A stretch of DNA of 64,000 bases from Streptomyces collinus (lineage in GTDB: Bacteria; Actinomycetota; Actinomycetes; Streptomycetales; Streptomycetaceae): assembly GCF_031348265.1 (NCBI RefSeq), contig NZ_CP133771.1, positions 2,914,001 through 2,978,000 on the forward strand, in the 5' to 3' direction. The first letter of the stretch is position 1. Each line of letters begins with the position of its first letter. Positions 10,064-19,839 of the stretch are shown piece by piece. The position numbers and the translations under genes are program-made. The notes beneath the pieces were generated by a model. That model saw only the letters and a list, made by a program, of their open reading frames with translations. It had not been told where the DNA came from and did no database searches.

Positions 10064-10417
10064 CTACCCCGGGGGCCATTCGAGGCCGCGGCCGCCGAGC
10101 ACGTGGCCGTGCACGTGCCACACCGTCTGGCCGGCGCCGCTGCCGGTGTTGAAGACGAGGCGGTGGCTGTCGAGCTTCTCCTCGTCGGCGACGGCCTGGG
10201 CCTCACGGACCATGTCGGCGGTGAGGGCCGGGTCGGCGGCGGCGAGTGCGGCGGCGTTCTCGTAGTGCGCCTTGGGAATGATCAGGACGTGGGTGGGGGC
10301 CTGGGGGTTGATGTCGCGGAACGCGATGGTGGTGTCTGTCTGGCGGACGATCGTCGCCGGGATGGTGCCTGCGACGATCTTGCAGAACAGGCAGTCTTCC
10401 TGGGGCTCCCCTGCCAT
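10064..10417 (-). CDS. Histidine triad (HIT) family protein
   Basis: A 117-residue HINT-type protein. It has an N-terminal zinc-type CLFCKI motif at residues 9-14 and the histidine triad HVHGHVLGG near the C-terminus. These proteins hydrolyse purine nucleoside phosphoramidates and aminoacyl-adenylates. An excellent ribosome binding site (GGAGGG) precedes the ATG at 10417. In many actinobacteria this gene sits directly between rsmE and phoH. Here it is separated from both by inserted genes. Confidence 0.92.
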   Translation of the reverse strand: MAGEPQEDCLFCKIVAGTIPATIVRQTDTTIAFRDINPQAPTHVLIIPKAHYENAAALAAADPALTADMVREAQAVADEEKLDSHRLVFNTGSGAGQTVWHVHGHVLGGRGLEWPPG

Positions 10418-10487
10418 TTTCCCTCCGGGGGTTGGCCGAATGTGGTCCTACTCGGGCATCGTATCGTCGTCGGGTGCGGGCGCGTTC

Positions 10488-10519
10488 GGGCTGGTCGCGC
10501 AGTTCCCCGCGCCCCTTAA
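10488..10519. repeat. Dispersed Streptomyces intergenic repeat at the tricorn gene 3' end
   Basis: On the minus strand this reads as the GGGGCGCGGGGAACTGCGCG...CAGCCC element, which I recall as recurring very often between Streptomyces genes. It contains the TAA stop of the tricorn protease gene. Genome copy number would need a search. Confidence 0.55.
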
Positions 10520-13500
10520 GTTGGCAGGCCTGGGGGCGTTTTCGCCGGTACTGCCTCCAGCGCTTCCAGTGCCAGTCGGATCGCCTCGTCCAGCTGGGTG
10601 TCCCTGCCCGCCGCGTAGTCCTGCGGGCGTTGCGGGACCTCCACGTCGGGATCCACGCCGTGGTTTTCCACTCCCCACTCGTAGCCCTCCAGCCAGAAGG
10701 CGTACTTGGGCTGGGTGACCAGGGTGCCGTCGACGAGGCGGTAGCGGCTGTCGATGCCGATGACGCCGCCCCAGGTGCGGGTGCCGACGACCGGGCCGAG
10801 GCCGAGGGCCTTGATCGCCGCGTTGACGATGTCGCCGTCGGAGCCGGAGAACTCGTTGGCGACGGCCACGACGGGGCCGCGCGGGGCGTCCTCCGGGTAG
10901 CTGTAGGGGCGCATGCCGCGCGGGACGGCCCAGCCGACGATACGGCGGGCCAGTTTCTCGACGACCAGCTGCGAGGTGTGGCCGCCCCGGTTCTCGCGGA
11001 CGTCGACGACCAGGCCCTCCCGGGCGACCTCGACGCGCAGGTCGCGGTGGATCTGGGCCCAGCCGGGGGCCTGCATGTCGGGGACGTGGAGGTAGCCGAG
11101 GCGGCCGCCGGACCTCTCGTGGACGTAGGCGCGGCGGTCGGCGACCCAGGCGTGGTAGCGCAGGGGCTCCTCGTCGGCGACCGGGACGACGACGGCGTGC
11201 CGGGGGTCGCCGCCGCCGGACGGGGAGATGGTCAGTTCGACCGGCTTGTTCGCCGTGCCGATCAGCAGCGGACCCGGGCCGGCGACCGGGTCGACGGGCT
11301 GGCCGGCGATCGCCACGATGGCGTCCCCGGGGCGTACCGCGACGCCCGGGGCGGCCAGCGGGCTGCGGGCGTCCGGGTCGGAGGTCTCGGAGGGCAGGAT
11401 GCGGTCGACGCGCCAACTGCCGTCCTCGTGGCGGGAGATGTCGGCGCCGAGCAGGCCCTGGCGGGGGCCGCCGCCGTGGCCGCCGCGCGGGGTGACGTAG
11501 GCGTGCGAGGTGCCGAGCTCGCCCTGGACCTCCCACAGCAGGTCGACCAGGTCGTCGTGGGTCGCGAGCCGCTCCACAACCGGGCGGTAGCGGTCGAGGA
11601 CGCCGTCCCAGTCGACGCCGCTCATGTCGGGCCGCCAGAAGTGGTCCCGCATGATGCGGCCGTTCTCGTCGAACATCTGGCGCCACTCGGCCGCCGGGTC
11701 GACGAACTGGCGTACCCGGCCCAGGTCGACGGTGATGTTGGAGTCGCTGTCGTCGTCGCCCGAGGCGCGCCGGTCGCTGGGCACGACCTTCAGCCGCCCG
11801 TCGGTCCACAGCAGCACCCGCTTGCCGTCACCGCTGACCGCGAAGTGGTCGGCGTCGACGGCGAGATGCTCGACGCGCTGCTGGGCGAGGTCGTAACGCT
11901 CCAGCTCGGACTTGGGGTCGGGGTCGTCGGGGGTGGCCCGGGACGCGCCGAGCACACCGGTGACCGGGTGGCGCAGCCACAGGACACCGTCCTTGGCGGC
12001 GCGCAGGTTGGTGTAGCGGGCGGCCTCGACCGGGAAGGGCACGATGCGGTCGGCGAGGCCTTCGAGGTCGATGCGGGTGGTGGGGGTGCCCTCGCTGTCG
12101 GGGGTCTCCTCGCGGTCCGGTGTCTCGAAGGAGCGGCCGTGCCGCTGCGGCCCGAACGGGGAGGGCGTGGTGGCCGCGAGGGTGATCAGATGCGGCCGGG
12201 CGCCCACCACGAAGGCCAGGTCGAAGACGTGCTCGTCGTAGACCGGGTCGAAGGAGCGGGTCGACAGGAACGCGAGGTGCTTGCCGTCCATGGTGAACGC
12301 GGGCGCGTAGTCCTGGAAGCGCAGCGGGGTGGCCTCGGTGACCGACAGGTCGGTGGTGTTGGCGAGCTTCAGCTGGCACAGGGGCCGGGGGCCGGGGTGG
12401 GACCAGGCCAGCCAGGACGAGTCGGGCGAGAAGACGGGCCCGGACACATCGCCGTGCTCGCTGCGGTCCACCTCGCGCACCTCGCCCGTCTCCCGCTCGA
12501 CGAGCAGCAGGCGGCCGTCGTGGCAGGCGACCGCGGCCCGGCTGCCGTCGGGTGCCATCGCGAGGTCCAGCACCCGGCCGAGCTGCCCGGCGGCGATCCG
12601 GCGGGGAGTCGCCCCGGGGGCGAGTCCGGTGGCGGGCGCGAACTCCAGGGCGTCGTCGCCCTCGGCGTCCGTCACCCACACCACCCATTCCTCGCCGTCC
12701 GCGCGGAACGTCCGCGGCAGCCGGGCCCGCACCCCGGGCGTGGCGGCCAGTGCGCGGGCCGGGCCGGCGCGGTGGGTGACCCAGTGCACGGAGCCGCGCA
12801 CGGCGACCGCACTGCCGCGCGCGGTGTGGTCCGGGGACGCCGAGCCGAACCAGCGGGAGGCGTTCACCGGGAACGGCTGGAGATCGGTGCGCTGTCCCCC
12901 CAGCCGCACGTCCAGCCGCCGCGGCTCGGCCCCCTCCAGGTCGTCCAGCACCCACAGTTCACCGGCGCTGGAGTAGACGACACGGGTGCCGTCGGTCGCG
13001 GCGTGCCGGGCGTAGAAACCGTCGAGGGGGGTGTGGCGGCGCAGGTCGGACCCGTCGGCGAGGGAGGAGTAGAGCGCTCCTGTGCCCTCGTGGTCGGAGA
13101 GGAAGGCGATCCTGTCGCCCGCCCACAGCGGGTACTCGATGTTCCCGTCGACGTCCTCGTGCAGCCGCACGAACTGCCCGTCGCCCTCGCGGTCGATCCA
13201 CAGCTTGCCCGCCGTACCGCCCCGGTACCGCTTCCACCAGGCCGCCTCGCGGCCCATCGGCGCGGACAGCAGCACCGTGTGCGGGCCGTGGGCGACGTCG
13301 CCGACGGGCCCGTACGGCAGAGTGGTGGCCGGGCCGCCGTCCAGCGGGACGGCGCGTGCCCAGGTGCGGCGCAGGCTCGCCTGCCCCTCGGTGCTGATCG
13401 CCAGGACCTCGCCGTCCGGGGTCCAGCCACGCACCTGCGTCTTGAGACTCCCCCAGTACGTCAGCCGCTTGGCCGGGCCGCCGTCGACCGGGGCGATGAG

Positions 13501-13707
13501 CACCTCGGGGGCGCCGTCTCTGGTGGAGGTCCAGGCGACCGTGGTGCCGTCGGGCGAGATGCGGGGGTGGGTCACCGGCATGTTGTCGGCGCTGACCCGC
13601 CAGGCCCGGCCGCCGTCGAGCGGGGCGAGCCACACGTCGTCCTCGGCGGTGAAGGCGACCAGGTCACCGTGCACATGGGGGAACCGGAGGTAAGCAGACG
13701 ATGTCAC
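10516..13707 (-). CDS. Tricorn-type protease (S41 family, beta-propeller and PDZ)
   Basis: The 1063-residue protein has N-terminal WD/TolB-like beta-propeller repeats (blocks such as HPRISPDGTTVAWTS and GPVFSPDSSWLAWSH, about residues 30-620), a central helical region, a PDZ domain (about 770-840, GVAVRPGDAIVAIAG) and a C-terminal S41 peptidase domain. By analogy with tricorn protease the catalytic residues are His735 (GTSHAYV) and Ser956 (SGSDGD). Tricorn is a cytosolic protease that degrades peptides released by other proteases; no signal peptide is seen here. The length fits the family. The GTG at 13707 has only a weak AGGG ribosome binding site. It is transcribed alone or with the small secreted protein 45 bp upstream. 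Confidence 0.92.
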   Translation of the reverse strand: MTSSAYLRFPHVHGDLVAFTAEDDVWLAPLDGGRAWRVSADNMPVTHPRISPDGTTVAWTSTRDGAPEVLIAPVDGGPAKRLTYWGSLKTQVRGWTPDGEVLAISTEGQASLRRTWARAVPLDGGPATTLPYGPVGDVAHGPHTVLLSAPMGREAAWWKRYRGGTAGKLWIDREGDGQFVRLHEDVDGNIEYPLWAGDRIAFLSDHEGTGALYSSLADGSDLRRHTPLDGFYARHAATDGTRVVYSSAGELWVLDDLEGAEPRRLDVRLGGQRTDLQPFPVNASRWFGSASPDHTARGSAVAVRGSVHWVTHRAGPARALAATPGVRARLPRTFRADGEEWVVWVTDAEGDDALEFAPATGLAPGATPRRIAAGQLGRVLDLAMAPDGSRAAVACHDGRLLLVERETGEVREVDRSEHGDVSGPVFSPDSSWLAWSHPGPRPLCQLKLANTTDLSVTEATPLRFQDYAPAFTMDGKHLAFLSTRSFDPVYDEHVFDLAFVVGARPHLITLAATTPSPFGPQRHGRSFETPDREETPDSEGTPTTRIDLEGLADRIVPFPVEAARYTNLRAAKDGVLWLRHPVTGVLGASRATPDDPDPKSELERYDLAQQRVEHLAVDADHFAVSGDGKRVLLWTDGRLKVVPSDRRASGDDDSDSNITVDLGRVRQFVDPAAEWRQMFDENGRIMRDHFWRPDMSGVDWDGVLDRYRPVVERLATHDDLVDLLWEVQGELGTSHAYVTPRGGHGGGPRQGLLGADISRHEDGSWRVDRILPSETSDPDARSPLAAPGVAVRPGDAIVAIAGQPVDPVAGPGPLLIGTANKPVELTISPSGGGDPRHAVVVPVADEEPLRYHAWVADRRAYVHERSGGRLGYLHVPDMQAPGWAQIHRDLRVEVAREGLVVDVRENRGGHTSQLVVEKLARRIVGWAVPRGMRPYSYPEDAPRGPVVAVANEFSGSDGDIVNAAIKALGLGPVVGTRTWGGVIGIDSRYRLVDGTLVTQPKYAFWLEGYEWGVENHGVDPDVEVPQRPQDYAAGRDTQLDEAIRLALEALEAVPAKTPPGLPT

Positions 13708-13752
13708 CTGATCACCCTATGCAGGGACCACGCCGCGCGGACAGGGTTCGGA

Positions 13753-14298
13753 TCACTTGCCCTCGACGGGGCGGCAGTCCGGATACTTCTCGCACCAGAT
13801 GGTCTGGGTGACGGTCACCGTGACGGTCGGCCCGGGCTGCCCGGCCGACGGCCCGCCGACGGGGGGCGGACTGGTGGAGTTGCAGTCGCCGAGCCCGTCG
13901 ACCTCGAACCACACCTTGCCGTCCACCTTGGCGGTGATCTTCCCGCGCACGCAGGCACCGTCCACCGCGTGGGTGACCTTGCCGTCGACGGTGATGTCCT
14001 TGCCGTCCTTGGTCTCGCCCTCGCAGTCGACGGTCGCGACGGTCCGCTCACGCGCCGAGGGTGACGCCTTCCCGCCGCTCTCCCCGTAGTTGGCGGTGCA
14101 GGTGAGCCAACGCACGCCCGCCTTCTGCCGGTTGAGTTCTTTGGTCACGGTCTCGTCGGTGGTGTACGCGACGGACGCGGAGCTGATGCTGCCGGGCTCG
14201 CAGGCGACGGCGCCGCCCACCGCCAGCGCGCCGAACGTCGCCGCGACCGCCACTCGCCGACCGCGCGGCCCCAGCCGATTCCTCCTCGAAGCCCCCAT
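13753..14298 (-). CDS. Small secreted or lipid-anchored protein of unknown function
   Basis: The 181-residue protein has a basic N-terminus (RRNRLGPRGRR), a hydrophobic stretch AVAATFGALAVGG and then VACEPGS, so Cys33 could be a lipoprotein attachment site, although the lipobox is atypical. The mature part has paired cysteines (WLTCTAN...VDCEGET...GACVRG...GDCN) and repeated valine-rich strands, somewhat like DUF4333-type exported domains. A proline-rich linker and a final CEKYPDCRP follow. No function can be assigned. Confidence 0.7.
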   Translation of the reverse strand: MGASRRNRLGPRGRRVAVAATFGALAVGGAVACEPGSISSASVAYTTDETVTKELNRQKAGVRWLTCTANYGESGGKASPSARERTVATVDCEGETKDGKDITVDGKVTHAVDGACVRGKITAKVDGKVWFEVDGLGDCNSTSPPPVGGPSAGQPGPTVTVTVTQTIWCEKYPDCRPVEGK

Positions 14299-14347
14299 GG
14301 AAGGGAGCCTGCCACTGACGGAGGCCGCGCGGTAGGGCGCAAAGGCG

Positions 14348-14740
14348 TCAGCCGCGCAGCAGCAGCCACTCCTGGAGCTCCACCAAGTTACCCTCGGGGT
14401 CCTTGAGATGCGCCACCCGCATCCGGTCCGTCATGGGCGCAGGGCCGTGCAGCACCGTGGCGCCGCGCATCGTGATCTCCTCGCAGTACGCGTCCAGCCC
14501 GTCCACCCGCAGCACCACGAGGGAGCGGTGGCCCTCGGCCGTGTCGCCCAGTTCGTCGAGCACCTCGGCCATCATCGACCGGTCCTGCAACGCGATCCCC
14601 GCGGAGCCCACGGCGGGGCTGAACTTCTCGTACGGACCGTCCGCCGCGCCCGACTGCGGTTTGAGGCCGAGGACCTCGCCGTAGAAGCGGTAACAAGCGG
14701 CGAAGTCGGTCACGAGCAGACGAACCTGTGCGAGCTCCAC
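14348..14740 (-). CDS. VOC-family (glyoxalase/dioxygenase fold) protein
   Basis: A 130-residue single-module VOC protein made of two beta-alpha-beta-beta-beta units. The first starts LAQVRLLVTDFAACYRFYGE and the second ends LKDPEGNLVELQEW, where Glu of NLVEL is the usual metal ligand. The substrate is unknown. It follows rsmE by 16 bp on the same strand, so it probably belongs to the hrcA-dnaJ-NMO-rsmE transcript. Confidence 0.85.
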   Translation of the reverse strand: MELAQVRLLVTDFAACYRFYGEVLGLKPQSGAADGPYEKFSPAVGSAGIALQDRSMMAEVLDELGDTAEGHRSLVVLRVDGLDAYCEEITMRGATVLHGPAPMTDRMRVAHLKDPEGNLVELQEWLLLRG

Positions 14741-14756
14741 GGTGCCTCCAAGGGGA

Positions 14757-15497
14757 TCAGGACCAGCGTCCGGTGCGTGCCAGGAGCACGGCCGCGGCGG
14801 CCGTCCCGGCAGTCGATGTGCGCAGCACGCTGCGCCCGAGGCGGTACGCCTGCGCCCCCGCCTCCTCGAACAGCGCCAGCTCCTCCGGCGCCACGCCCCC
14901 CTCGGGCCCCACGACCAGCACGATCTCGCCGGTGGCCGGCAGTTCGGCCGTGGCCAGCGGTTCGTCGCCGCTCTCGTGCAGCACGGCGGCGAAGTCCGCC
15001 CGGGCCAGCAGGGCGGCGACCTGCTTGGTCGTCGCCGCCTCCGCGACCTCCGGGAAGCGCACCCGGCGGGACTGCTTGCCGGCCTCCCGGGCCGTCGCCC
15101 GCCACTTGCCCAGCGCCTTGGCCCCGCGGTCGCCCTTCCACTGCGTGATGCAGCGGGCCGCCGCCCACGGAACGATCGCGTCGACGCCGACCTCGGTCAT
15201 CGTCTCTACGGCGAGTTCGCCCCGGTCGCCCTTGGGCAGCGCCTGGACGACCGTGACCCGGGGTTCCTCCGCGGGCTCCTCGGACACCGAGTCCAGCTGG
15301 AGGATCAGTCGGTCCTTGCCTTCCGTGTCGAGCACGACGCAGTCCGCCCAGCGGCCCGCCCCGTCCGTCAGCACGACGTCCTCACCGGCCCGCAGCCGCT
15401 TCACGGAGACGGCGTGCCGCCCCTCCGGTCCGTCGAGGACGTACCGGCCGCCCCCGCCCGCGTCGAAGTGCTCGACCACGAACACCGGCGCGGTCAC
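14757..15497 (-). CDS. rsmE: 16S rRNA (uracil1498-N3)-methyltransferase RsmE
   Basis: A 246-residue SPOUT-class methyltransferase. The N-terminal PUA-like part contains GPEGRHAVSVKRLRAGE, and the C-terminal knot contains VLVVGPEGGVAPEELALFEE and YRLGRSVLRTSTAGTAA, the cofactor-binding signatures of RsmE. It methylates U1498 of 16S rRNA. The GTG start overlaps the upstream nitronate monooxygenase stop as GTGA. RsmE downstream of dnaJ is a conserved arrangement in actinobacteria. Confidence 0.95.
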   Translation of the reverse strand: MTAPVFVVEHFDAGGGGRYVLDGPEGRHAVSVKRLRAGEDVVLTDGAGRWADCVVLDTEGKDRLILQLDSVSEEPAEEPRVTVVQALPKGDRGELAVETMTEVGVDAIVPWAAARCITQWKGDRGAKALGKWRATAREAGKQSRRVRFPEVAEAATTKQVAALLARADFAAVLHESGDEPLATAELPATGEIVLVVGPEGGVAPEELALFEEAGAQAYRLGRSVLRTSTAGTAAAAVLLARTGRWS

Positions 15498-16567
15498 AGC
15501 ACGCCCCCGCCCGCCAACGAGGCCCGGGCGGTAGCCAGTTCACCGGCCAGCACCTCGACCAGTTGCCCGGCGGGCAGCTCCCGCGCCATGCGGTGCCCCT
15601 GCCCGGCCCACAGCGCCATGCCCTGCGCGTCACCGGCCTTGGCGGCGGCCTTGCGCAGCGGCGAGGTGAGGTGGTGGATCTCGGGGTAGGCGGCGGGCGC
15701 GTACGGACCGTGCTCGCGCAGGAACCGGTTGACGAGGCCGCGCGCGGGCCGCCCGGAGAACGCCCGGGTCAACTCCGTTCGGACGAACAGGGGGTTGGTC
15801 AGCGCCCGCTTGTGCAGTGCGTTCGCGCCCGACTCGTGCGTGGCGAGGAAGGCGGTGCCCAGCTGGGCGGCGCTCGCGCCCGCCGCGAGCACACCGGCGA
15901 TCTGGCTGCCGCGCATGATGCCGCCGGCGGCGACGATCGGGATGCTCACGGCTTCGCGGACCTGGGCGATCAGCGACAGCAGCCCGAGGCCGGAACCGTC
16001 CGTCTCGGGGACGTCCCGGTGCGTGCCCTGGTGGCCGCCGGCCTCGACGCCCTGGGCGATGACCCCGTCCGCACCCGCCCGTTCGACGGCCCGGGCCTCG
16101 TCGGGGGTGGTCGCTGCGGCCAGGACGAAGGTGCCGACGCGGTGCAGGGCGTCGACGACCTCACGGCTCGGGACGCCGAAGTGGAACGACACCACCGGCA
16201 CGGGGTTGTCGCGCAGCACCACGAGCTTGGCCTCGAAGCCGTCGTCGCGTCCGCTGTCCGGATCGCCGAGCTCGGCCTCGTACCAGGTGGCCTCGCCGGC
16301 CAGCTGGTGGGCGTAGACGTCGACGGCGGCGGGGTCTGCGTACTCCGGCTGGGGCATGAAGACGTTGACGCCGAAGGGCCTGCTGGTGAGGCTCCGGAGC
16401 TGCTTGATCTCCTGGTACATCCCGTCGGCGGTCTTGTACCCGGCGGCGAGGAACCCGAGCCCGCCCGCCTCGCACACGGCCGCGGCGAGCTGCGGTACGG
16501 AGACGCCGCCCGCCATGGGGGCCTGCACGATCGGGAGGGGGAAGAGATCGGTCAGTGCGGAGGACAT
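15494..16567 (-). CDS. Nitronate monooxygenase (2-nitropropane dioxygenase family)
   Basis: A 357-residue FMN-dependent TIM-barrel protein. Signatures are PIVQAPMAGGVSVPQLAAAV at the start, GADGVIAQGVEAGGHQGTH (about residue 170) and IPIVAAGGIMRGSQIAGVLA. The family oxidises alkyl nitronates such as propionate 3-nitronate. It is inserted between dnaJ and rsmE. The ATG at 16567 is 191 bp downstream of dnaJ, a space filled by a duplicated dnaJ tail, so it may have its own promoter. Confidence 0.9.
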   Translation of the reverse strand: MSSALTDLFPLPIVQAPMAGGVSVPQLAAAVCEAGGLGFLAAGYKTADGMYQEIKQLRSLTSRPFGVNVFMPQPEYADPAAVDVYAHQLAGEATWYEAELGDPDSGRDDGFEAKLVVLRDNPVPVVSFHFGVPSREVVDALHRVGTFVLAAATTPDEARAVERAGADGVIAQGVEAGGHQGTHRDVPETDGSGLGLLSLIAQVREAVSIPIVAAGGIMRGSQIAGVLAAGASAAQLGTAFLATHESGANALHKRALTNPLFVRTELTRAFSGRPARGLVNRFLREHGPYAPAAYPEIHHLTSPLRKAAAKAGDAQGMALWAGQGHRMARELPAGQLVEVLAGELATARASLAGGGVL

Positions 16568-16643
16568 GACCGCATGTTGTCACGTCCTCCGAACAACTCC
16601 GAAACCGGCCTGCCGACTGGCATAGACCAGAAGCACGCCCGGT

Positions 16644-16815
16644 CTCAGCGCCCGTTGAAGGCGTCCTTCAACCGCGAGAACAGCCCCTGCTGCCCAGGCT
16701 GACCGCGCCTGCCCGGGGGACAACCCCCGGACCCCCGGCAGCGGCCGGACCGCTCACCTCAGCGCCCGTTGAAGGCATCCTTCAACCGCGAGAACAGCCC
16801 CTGCTGCCCAGGCTG
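16644..16815. repeat. Duplicated dnaJ 3' end flanking a hairpin
   Basis: A 58-bp segment occurs at 16644-16701 and again at 16758-16815 with a single mismatch (g16663 versus a16777). The second copy is the genuine end of dnaJ with its stop codon. The first is a non-coding copy 57 bp downstream of that stop. Between them, CCGGGGG (16713-16719) and CCCCCGG (16724-16730) form a 7-bp hairpin with the loop ACAA, similar to a hairpin repeat I recall as common between Streptomyces genes. Confidence 0.9.
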
Positions 16816-17895
16816 GAACTGCCCCGTGGGCCGTTCCTCGCCGCGGAGCTTGGAGAGCTCGCGCAGCAGGCGCTCCTGCTCGGGGTCGAGCTTGGTCGGG
16901 GTCTGGACCTCGACGTGGACGATGAGGTCGCCGCGCCCGCCGCCGCGCAGGTGCGTGACGCCCCGGCCGTGCAGCGGGATCGACTGGCCGGACTGGGTGC
17001 CCGGACGGATGTCGACCTCCTCCATGCCGTCGAGCGTCTCCAGCGGCACCTTCGTGCCGAGGGCCGCCGCCGTCATGGGGATCGTCACCGTGCAGTGCAG
17101 GTCGTCGCCGCGCCGCTGGAACGTGCTGTGCGGCAGCTCGTGGATCTCGACGTAGAGGTCACCGGCGGGACCGCCGCCGGGGCCGACCTCGCCCTCGCCG
17201 GCGAGCTGGATCCGCGTGCCGTTGTCGACACCGGCCGGGATCTTCACCGTGAGCGTGCGGCGGGACCGGACGCGGCCGTCACCGGCGCACTCCGGGCAGG
17301 GGGTCGGGACGACCGTGCCGAAGCCCTGGCACTGCGGGCAGGGGCGGGACGTCATGACCTGGCCCAGGAAGGACCGGGTGACCTGCGAGACCTCACCGCG
17401 GCCGCGGCACATGTCACACGTCTGGGCGGAGGTGCCCGGGGCCGCGCCCTCACCGCTACAGGTGTTGCAGACGACGGCCGTGTCGACCTGGATGTCCTTG
17501 GTCGTACCGAAGGCGGCCTCGTCGAGTTCGACCTCGATGCGGATCATCGCGTCCTGGCCGCGGCGGGTGCGCGAGCGCGGTCCGCGCTGCGACGCCGTGC
17601 CGAAGAACGCGTCCATGATGTCCGAGAAGTTCCCGAAACCGCCGGCTCCGAAGCCGCCCGCGCCGCCGCCTCCGGCCTGCGAGAGCGGGTCGCCGCCGAG
17701 GTCGTAGACCTGCTTCTTCTGCGGGTCCGACAGCACCTCGTAAGCGGCGTTGATCTCCTTGAACCGCTCTTGGGTCTTCGGATCGGGGTTGACGTCCGGG
17801 TGCAGCTCGCGCGCGAGCCGCCGGAAGGCCTTCTTGATCTCTTCCTGCGACGCGTCGCGGCGCACGCCGAGTACGGCGTAGTAGTCCGTGGCCAC
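16759..17895 (-). CDS. dnaJ: Chaperone DnaJ
   Basis: A 378-residue type I DnaJ. The J domain carries the HPD motif (ELHPDVNP) near residue 33. A Gly-rich linker ([16 protein letters not shown]) follows, then four zinc-finger repeats ([32 protein letters not shown], about residues 140-220) and the C-terminal substrate-binding domains. It stimulates DnaK ATPase activity and holds unfolded clients. The GTG start overlaps the hrcA stop by one base (TAGTG), so the two are coupled and share CIRCE control. This is the hrcA-linked DnaJ, not the one of the dnaK operon. Confidence 0.97.
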   Translation of the reverse strand: MATDYYAVLGVRRDASQEEIKKAFRRLARELHPDVNPDPKTQERFKEINAAYEVLSDPQKKQVYDLGGDPLSQAGGGGAGGFGAGGFGNFSDIMDAFFGTASQRGPRSRTRRGQDAMIRIEVELDEAAFGTTKDIQVDTAVVCNTCSGEGAAPGTSAQTCDMCRGRGEVSQVTRSFLGQVMTSRPCPQCQGFGTVVPTPCPECAGDGRVRSRRTLTVKIPAGVDNGTRIQLAGEGEVGPGGGPAGDLYVEIHELPHSTFQRRGDDLHCTVTIPMTAAALGTKVPLETLDGMEEVDIRPGTQSGQSIPLHGRGVTHLRGGGRGDLIVHVEVQTPTKLDPEQERLLRELSKLRGEERPTGQFQPGQQGLFSRLKDAFNGR

Positions 17896-18911
17896 TACGA
17901 CTCCGCCAGGATCTGTCCGACGTACCGTGCCACTGCGCGTACCGCTCCCATCGTTCCCGGGTAGTCCATGCGGGTCGGTCCGACCACGCCGAGCTTGGCG
18001 ACTGCCTCGCCGCCCGAACCGTAGCCGACCGACACGACGGACGTGGAGTTGAGTCCTTCGTGGGCGTTCTCGTGACCGATCCGTACGGTCACGCCCGGAT
18101 CCTTCGCCTCGCCGAGCAGCTTGAGGAGCACGACCTGCTCCTCCAGCGCCTCCAGCACCGGCCGGATCGTGAGAGGGAAGTCATGTCCGAAGCGGGTCAG
18201 ATTGGCGGTGCCGCCGATCATCAGCCGCTCCTCGTTCTCCTCGACGAGCGTCTCCAGAAGTGTGGAGAGCACCGTAGAGACCGTACCCCGGTCCTCGTGC
18301 TCGAACGCCTCCGGGAGATCCTCCACCAGACTCGGCACATCCGCGAAACGGCGGTTCGCCACGCAGCTGTTGAGTCGCGCGCGCAGGTCCGCGAGCGAGG
18401 CGTCACCGAAGGGCGCCGGGCAGTCGACCACGCGCTGCTCGACCCGCCCGGTGTCCGTGATCAGCACGAGCATGACGCGCGCGGGCGCCAGGGAGAGCAA
18501 CTCCACATGCCGCACGGTGGACCGGGTCAGCGACGGGTACTGCACGACGGCGACCTGGCGGGTGAGCTGCGCGAGCAGCCGCACCGTGCGCGCCACGACG
18601 TCGTCGAGGTCGACGGCACCTTCGAGGAAGTTCTGGATGGCGCGCCGCTCGGGCGCGGTCATCGGCTTGACGCCGGCGAGCTTGTCGACGAACAGCCGGT
18701 AGCCCTTGTCGGTGGGGATGCGCCCGGCACTGGTGTGCGGCTGGGCGATGTACCCCTCGTCCTCCAGGGCCGCCATGTCGTTGCGGACGGTGGCCGGGGA
18801 GACGCCCAGGCTGTGCCGCTCGGTGAGGGCCTTGGAGCCCACCGGCTCCTCGGTGCCGACGTAGTCCTGGACGATGGCGCGCAGCACCTGAAGCCTGCGT
18901 TCACTGAGCAT
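17895..18911 (-). CDS. hrcA: Heat-inducible transcription repressor HrcA
   Basis: From the ATG at 18911 the protein has 338 residues and begins [18 protein letters not shown], a standard HrcA winged-helix start. [20 protein letters not shown] contains the recognition helix. The dimerisation and inserted domains follow, with the C-terminal [20 protein letters not shown] typical of the family. HrcA represses chaperone genes by binding CIRCE elements, and a perfect one lies 47 bp upstream, so the gene is autoregulated. The frame continues upstream of 18911 but without family similarity. Confidence 0.96.
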   Translation of the reverse strand: MLSERRLQVLRAIVQDYVGTEEPVGSKALTERHSLGVSPATVRNDMAALEDEGYIAQPHTSAGRIPTDKGYRLFVDKLAGVKPMTAPERRAIQNFLEGAVDLDDVVARTVRLLAQLTRQVAVVQYPSLTRSTVRHVELLSLAPARVMLVLITDTGRVEQRVVDCPAPFGDASLADLRARLNSCVANRRFADVPSLVEDLPEAFEHEDRGTVSTVLSTLLETLVEENEERLMIGGTANLTRFGHDFPLTIRPVLEALEEQVVLLKLLGEAKDPGVTVRIGHENAHEGLNSTSVVSVGYGSGGEAVAKLGVVGPTRMDYPGTMGAVRAVARYVGQILAES

Positions 18912-18958
18912 CGCGCACACCTCCAGAAGTCGTCCGCCCGTGGTCCTGCCTGTCGAGC

Positions 18959-18985
18959 CTGGCACTCTGCGCGTGCGAGTGCCAG
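18959..18985. promoter_or_regulatory. CIRCE operator of the hrcA-dnaJ operon
   Basis: CTGGCACTC (18959-18967), 9-nt spacer TGCGCGTGC, GAGTGCCAG (18977-18985) is a perfect 9-bp inverted repeat. It matches the CIRCE consensus core GCACTC-N9-GAGTGC. It lies 48 bp upstream of the hrcA start and is the binding site for HrcA. Confidence 0.95.
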
Positions 18986-19082
18986 CATCCCCCGGCCCAG
19001 TGTACGGCGGTGGGGTACACCCCCGGCAAGGCTGGTCGTGCGGCGCCGTGCCCCGAGCGGGGCGCACCGCTAGCGTCGCCGT

Positions 19083-19814
19083 ATGACGGTGACTTGGGAA
19101 GACCTCGGATGGGAGCGCGTGGCCGCCGGCGTGGGGCGGTGCCGGCTGCCGGTGTGGGACTGCACGATCGGGCTGGTCGCCGGGGAGGGGGCGGTCCTCA
19201 TGATCGACGCGGGGTCGAGCCTCGCCGAGGGCGCGAAACTGGGCGCGCAGGCGCGGGCGCTCACCGGTCACCGTGTGACACATCTCGCGCTGACCCATCC
19301 GCACTTCGACCATGTCTTCGGCGCCGCGGCGCTCCCGGACACCGAGGTGTTCGGCGCGGTGGGCGTGGACGCGCTGCTGACGCGGGTGCGGGACCGCGAG
19401 GAACTGCGTGAGGACGGGGTGCGCCAGGGCCTGGCGGCGCCCACGGCCCAGGAGGCGGCGGAGCGGCTGGTCCCGCCCGGCCACCTGGTCTCCGGCGAGT
19501 GGACGCTCGACCTGGGCGGCGGGCGGCAGGTGCTGCTGGCGAACGTCGGCCCGGGGCACACCGCGCACGATCTGGCGGTGCTGGTGCCCGGTGATCCGGA
19601 GGTGGTGTTCTGCGGCGATCTGGTCGAGGAGTCCGGCGAGCCGCAGGCGGGCCCCGACGCGGTGCCGTCGCACTGGCCGGCCGCCCTGGACCGGCTGCTC
19701 GACCTGGGCGGCGAGGACGCGGTGTACGTGCCCGGTCACGGAGCGGTGGTGGACGCGGCGTTCGTGCGGGCGCAACGGGACGCGCTGGCGGCGCGTTTCG
19801 GCGTGTCGCGGTGA
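19083..19814 (+). CDS. MBL-fold metallo-hydrolase
   Basis: A 243-residue metallo-beta-lactamase-fold protein. The metal-binding motif is [10 protein letters not shown] near residue 75. [28 protein letters not shown] and [11 protein letters not shown] supply the remaining ligands. Such proteins hydrolyse thioesters, lactones or similar bonds. The exact substrate is unclear. It starts 97 bp from the CIRCE element and diverges from hrcA. The next gene follows 25 bp downstream. Confidence 0.87.
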   Translation: MTVTWEDLGWERVAAGVGRCRLPVWDCTIGLVAGEGAVLMIDAGSSLAEGAKLGAQARALTGHRVTHLALTHPHFDHVFGAAALPDTEVFGAVGVDALLTRVRDREELREDGVRQGLAAPTAQEAAERLVPPGHLVSGEWTLDLGGGRQVLLANVGPGHTAHDLAVLVPGDPEVVFCGDLVEESGEPQAGPDAVPSHWPAALDRLLDLGGEDAVYVPGHGAVVDAAFVRAQRDALAARFGVSR

Positions 19815-19839
19815 TCGCCCTCCGGCTTCTCCTATCGTC

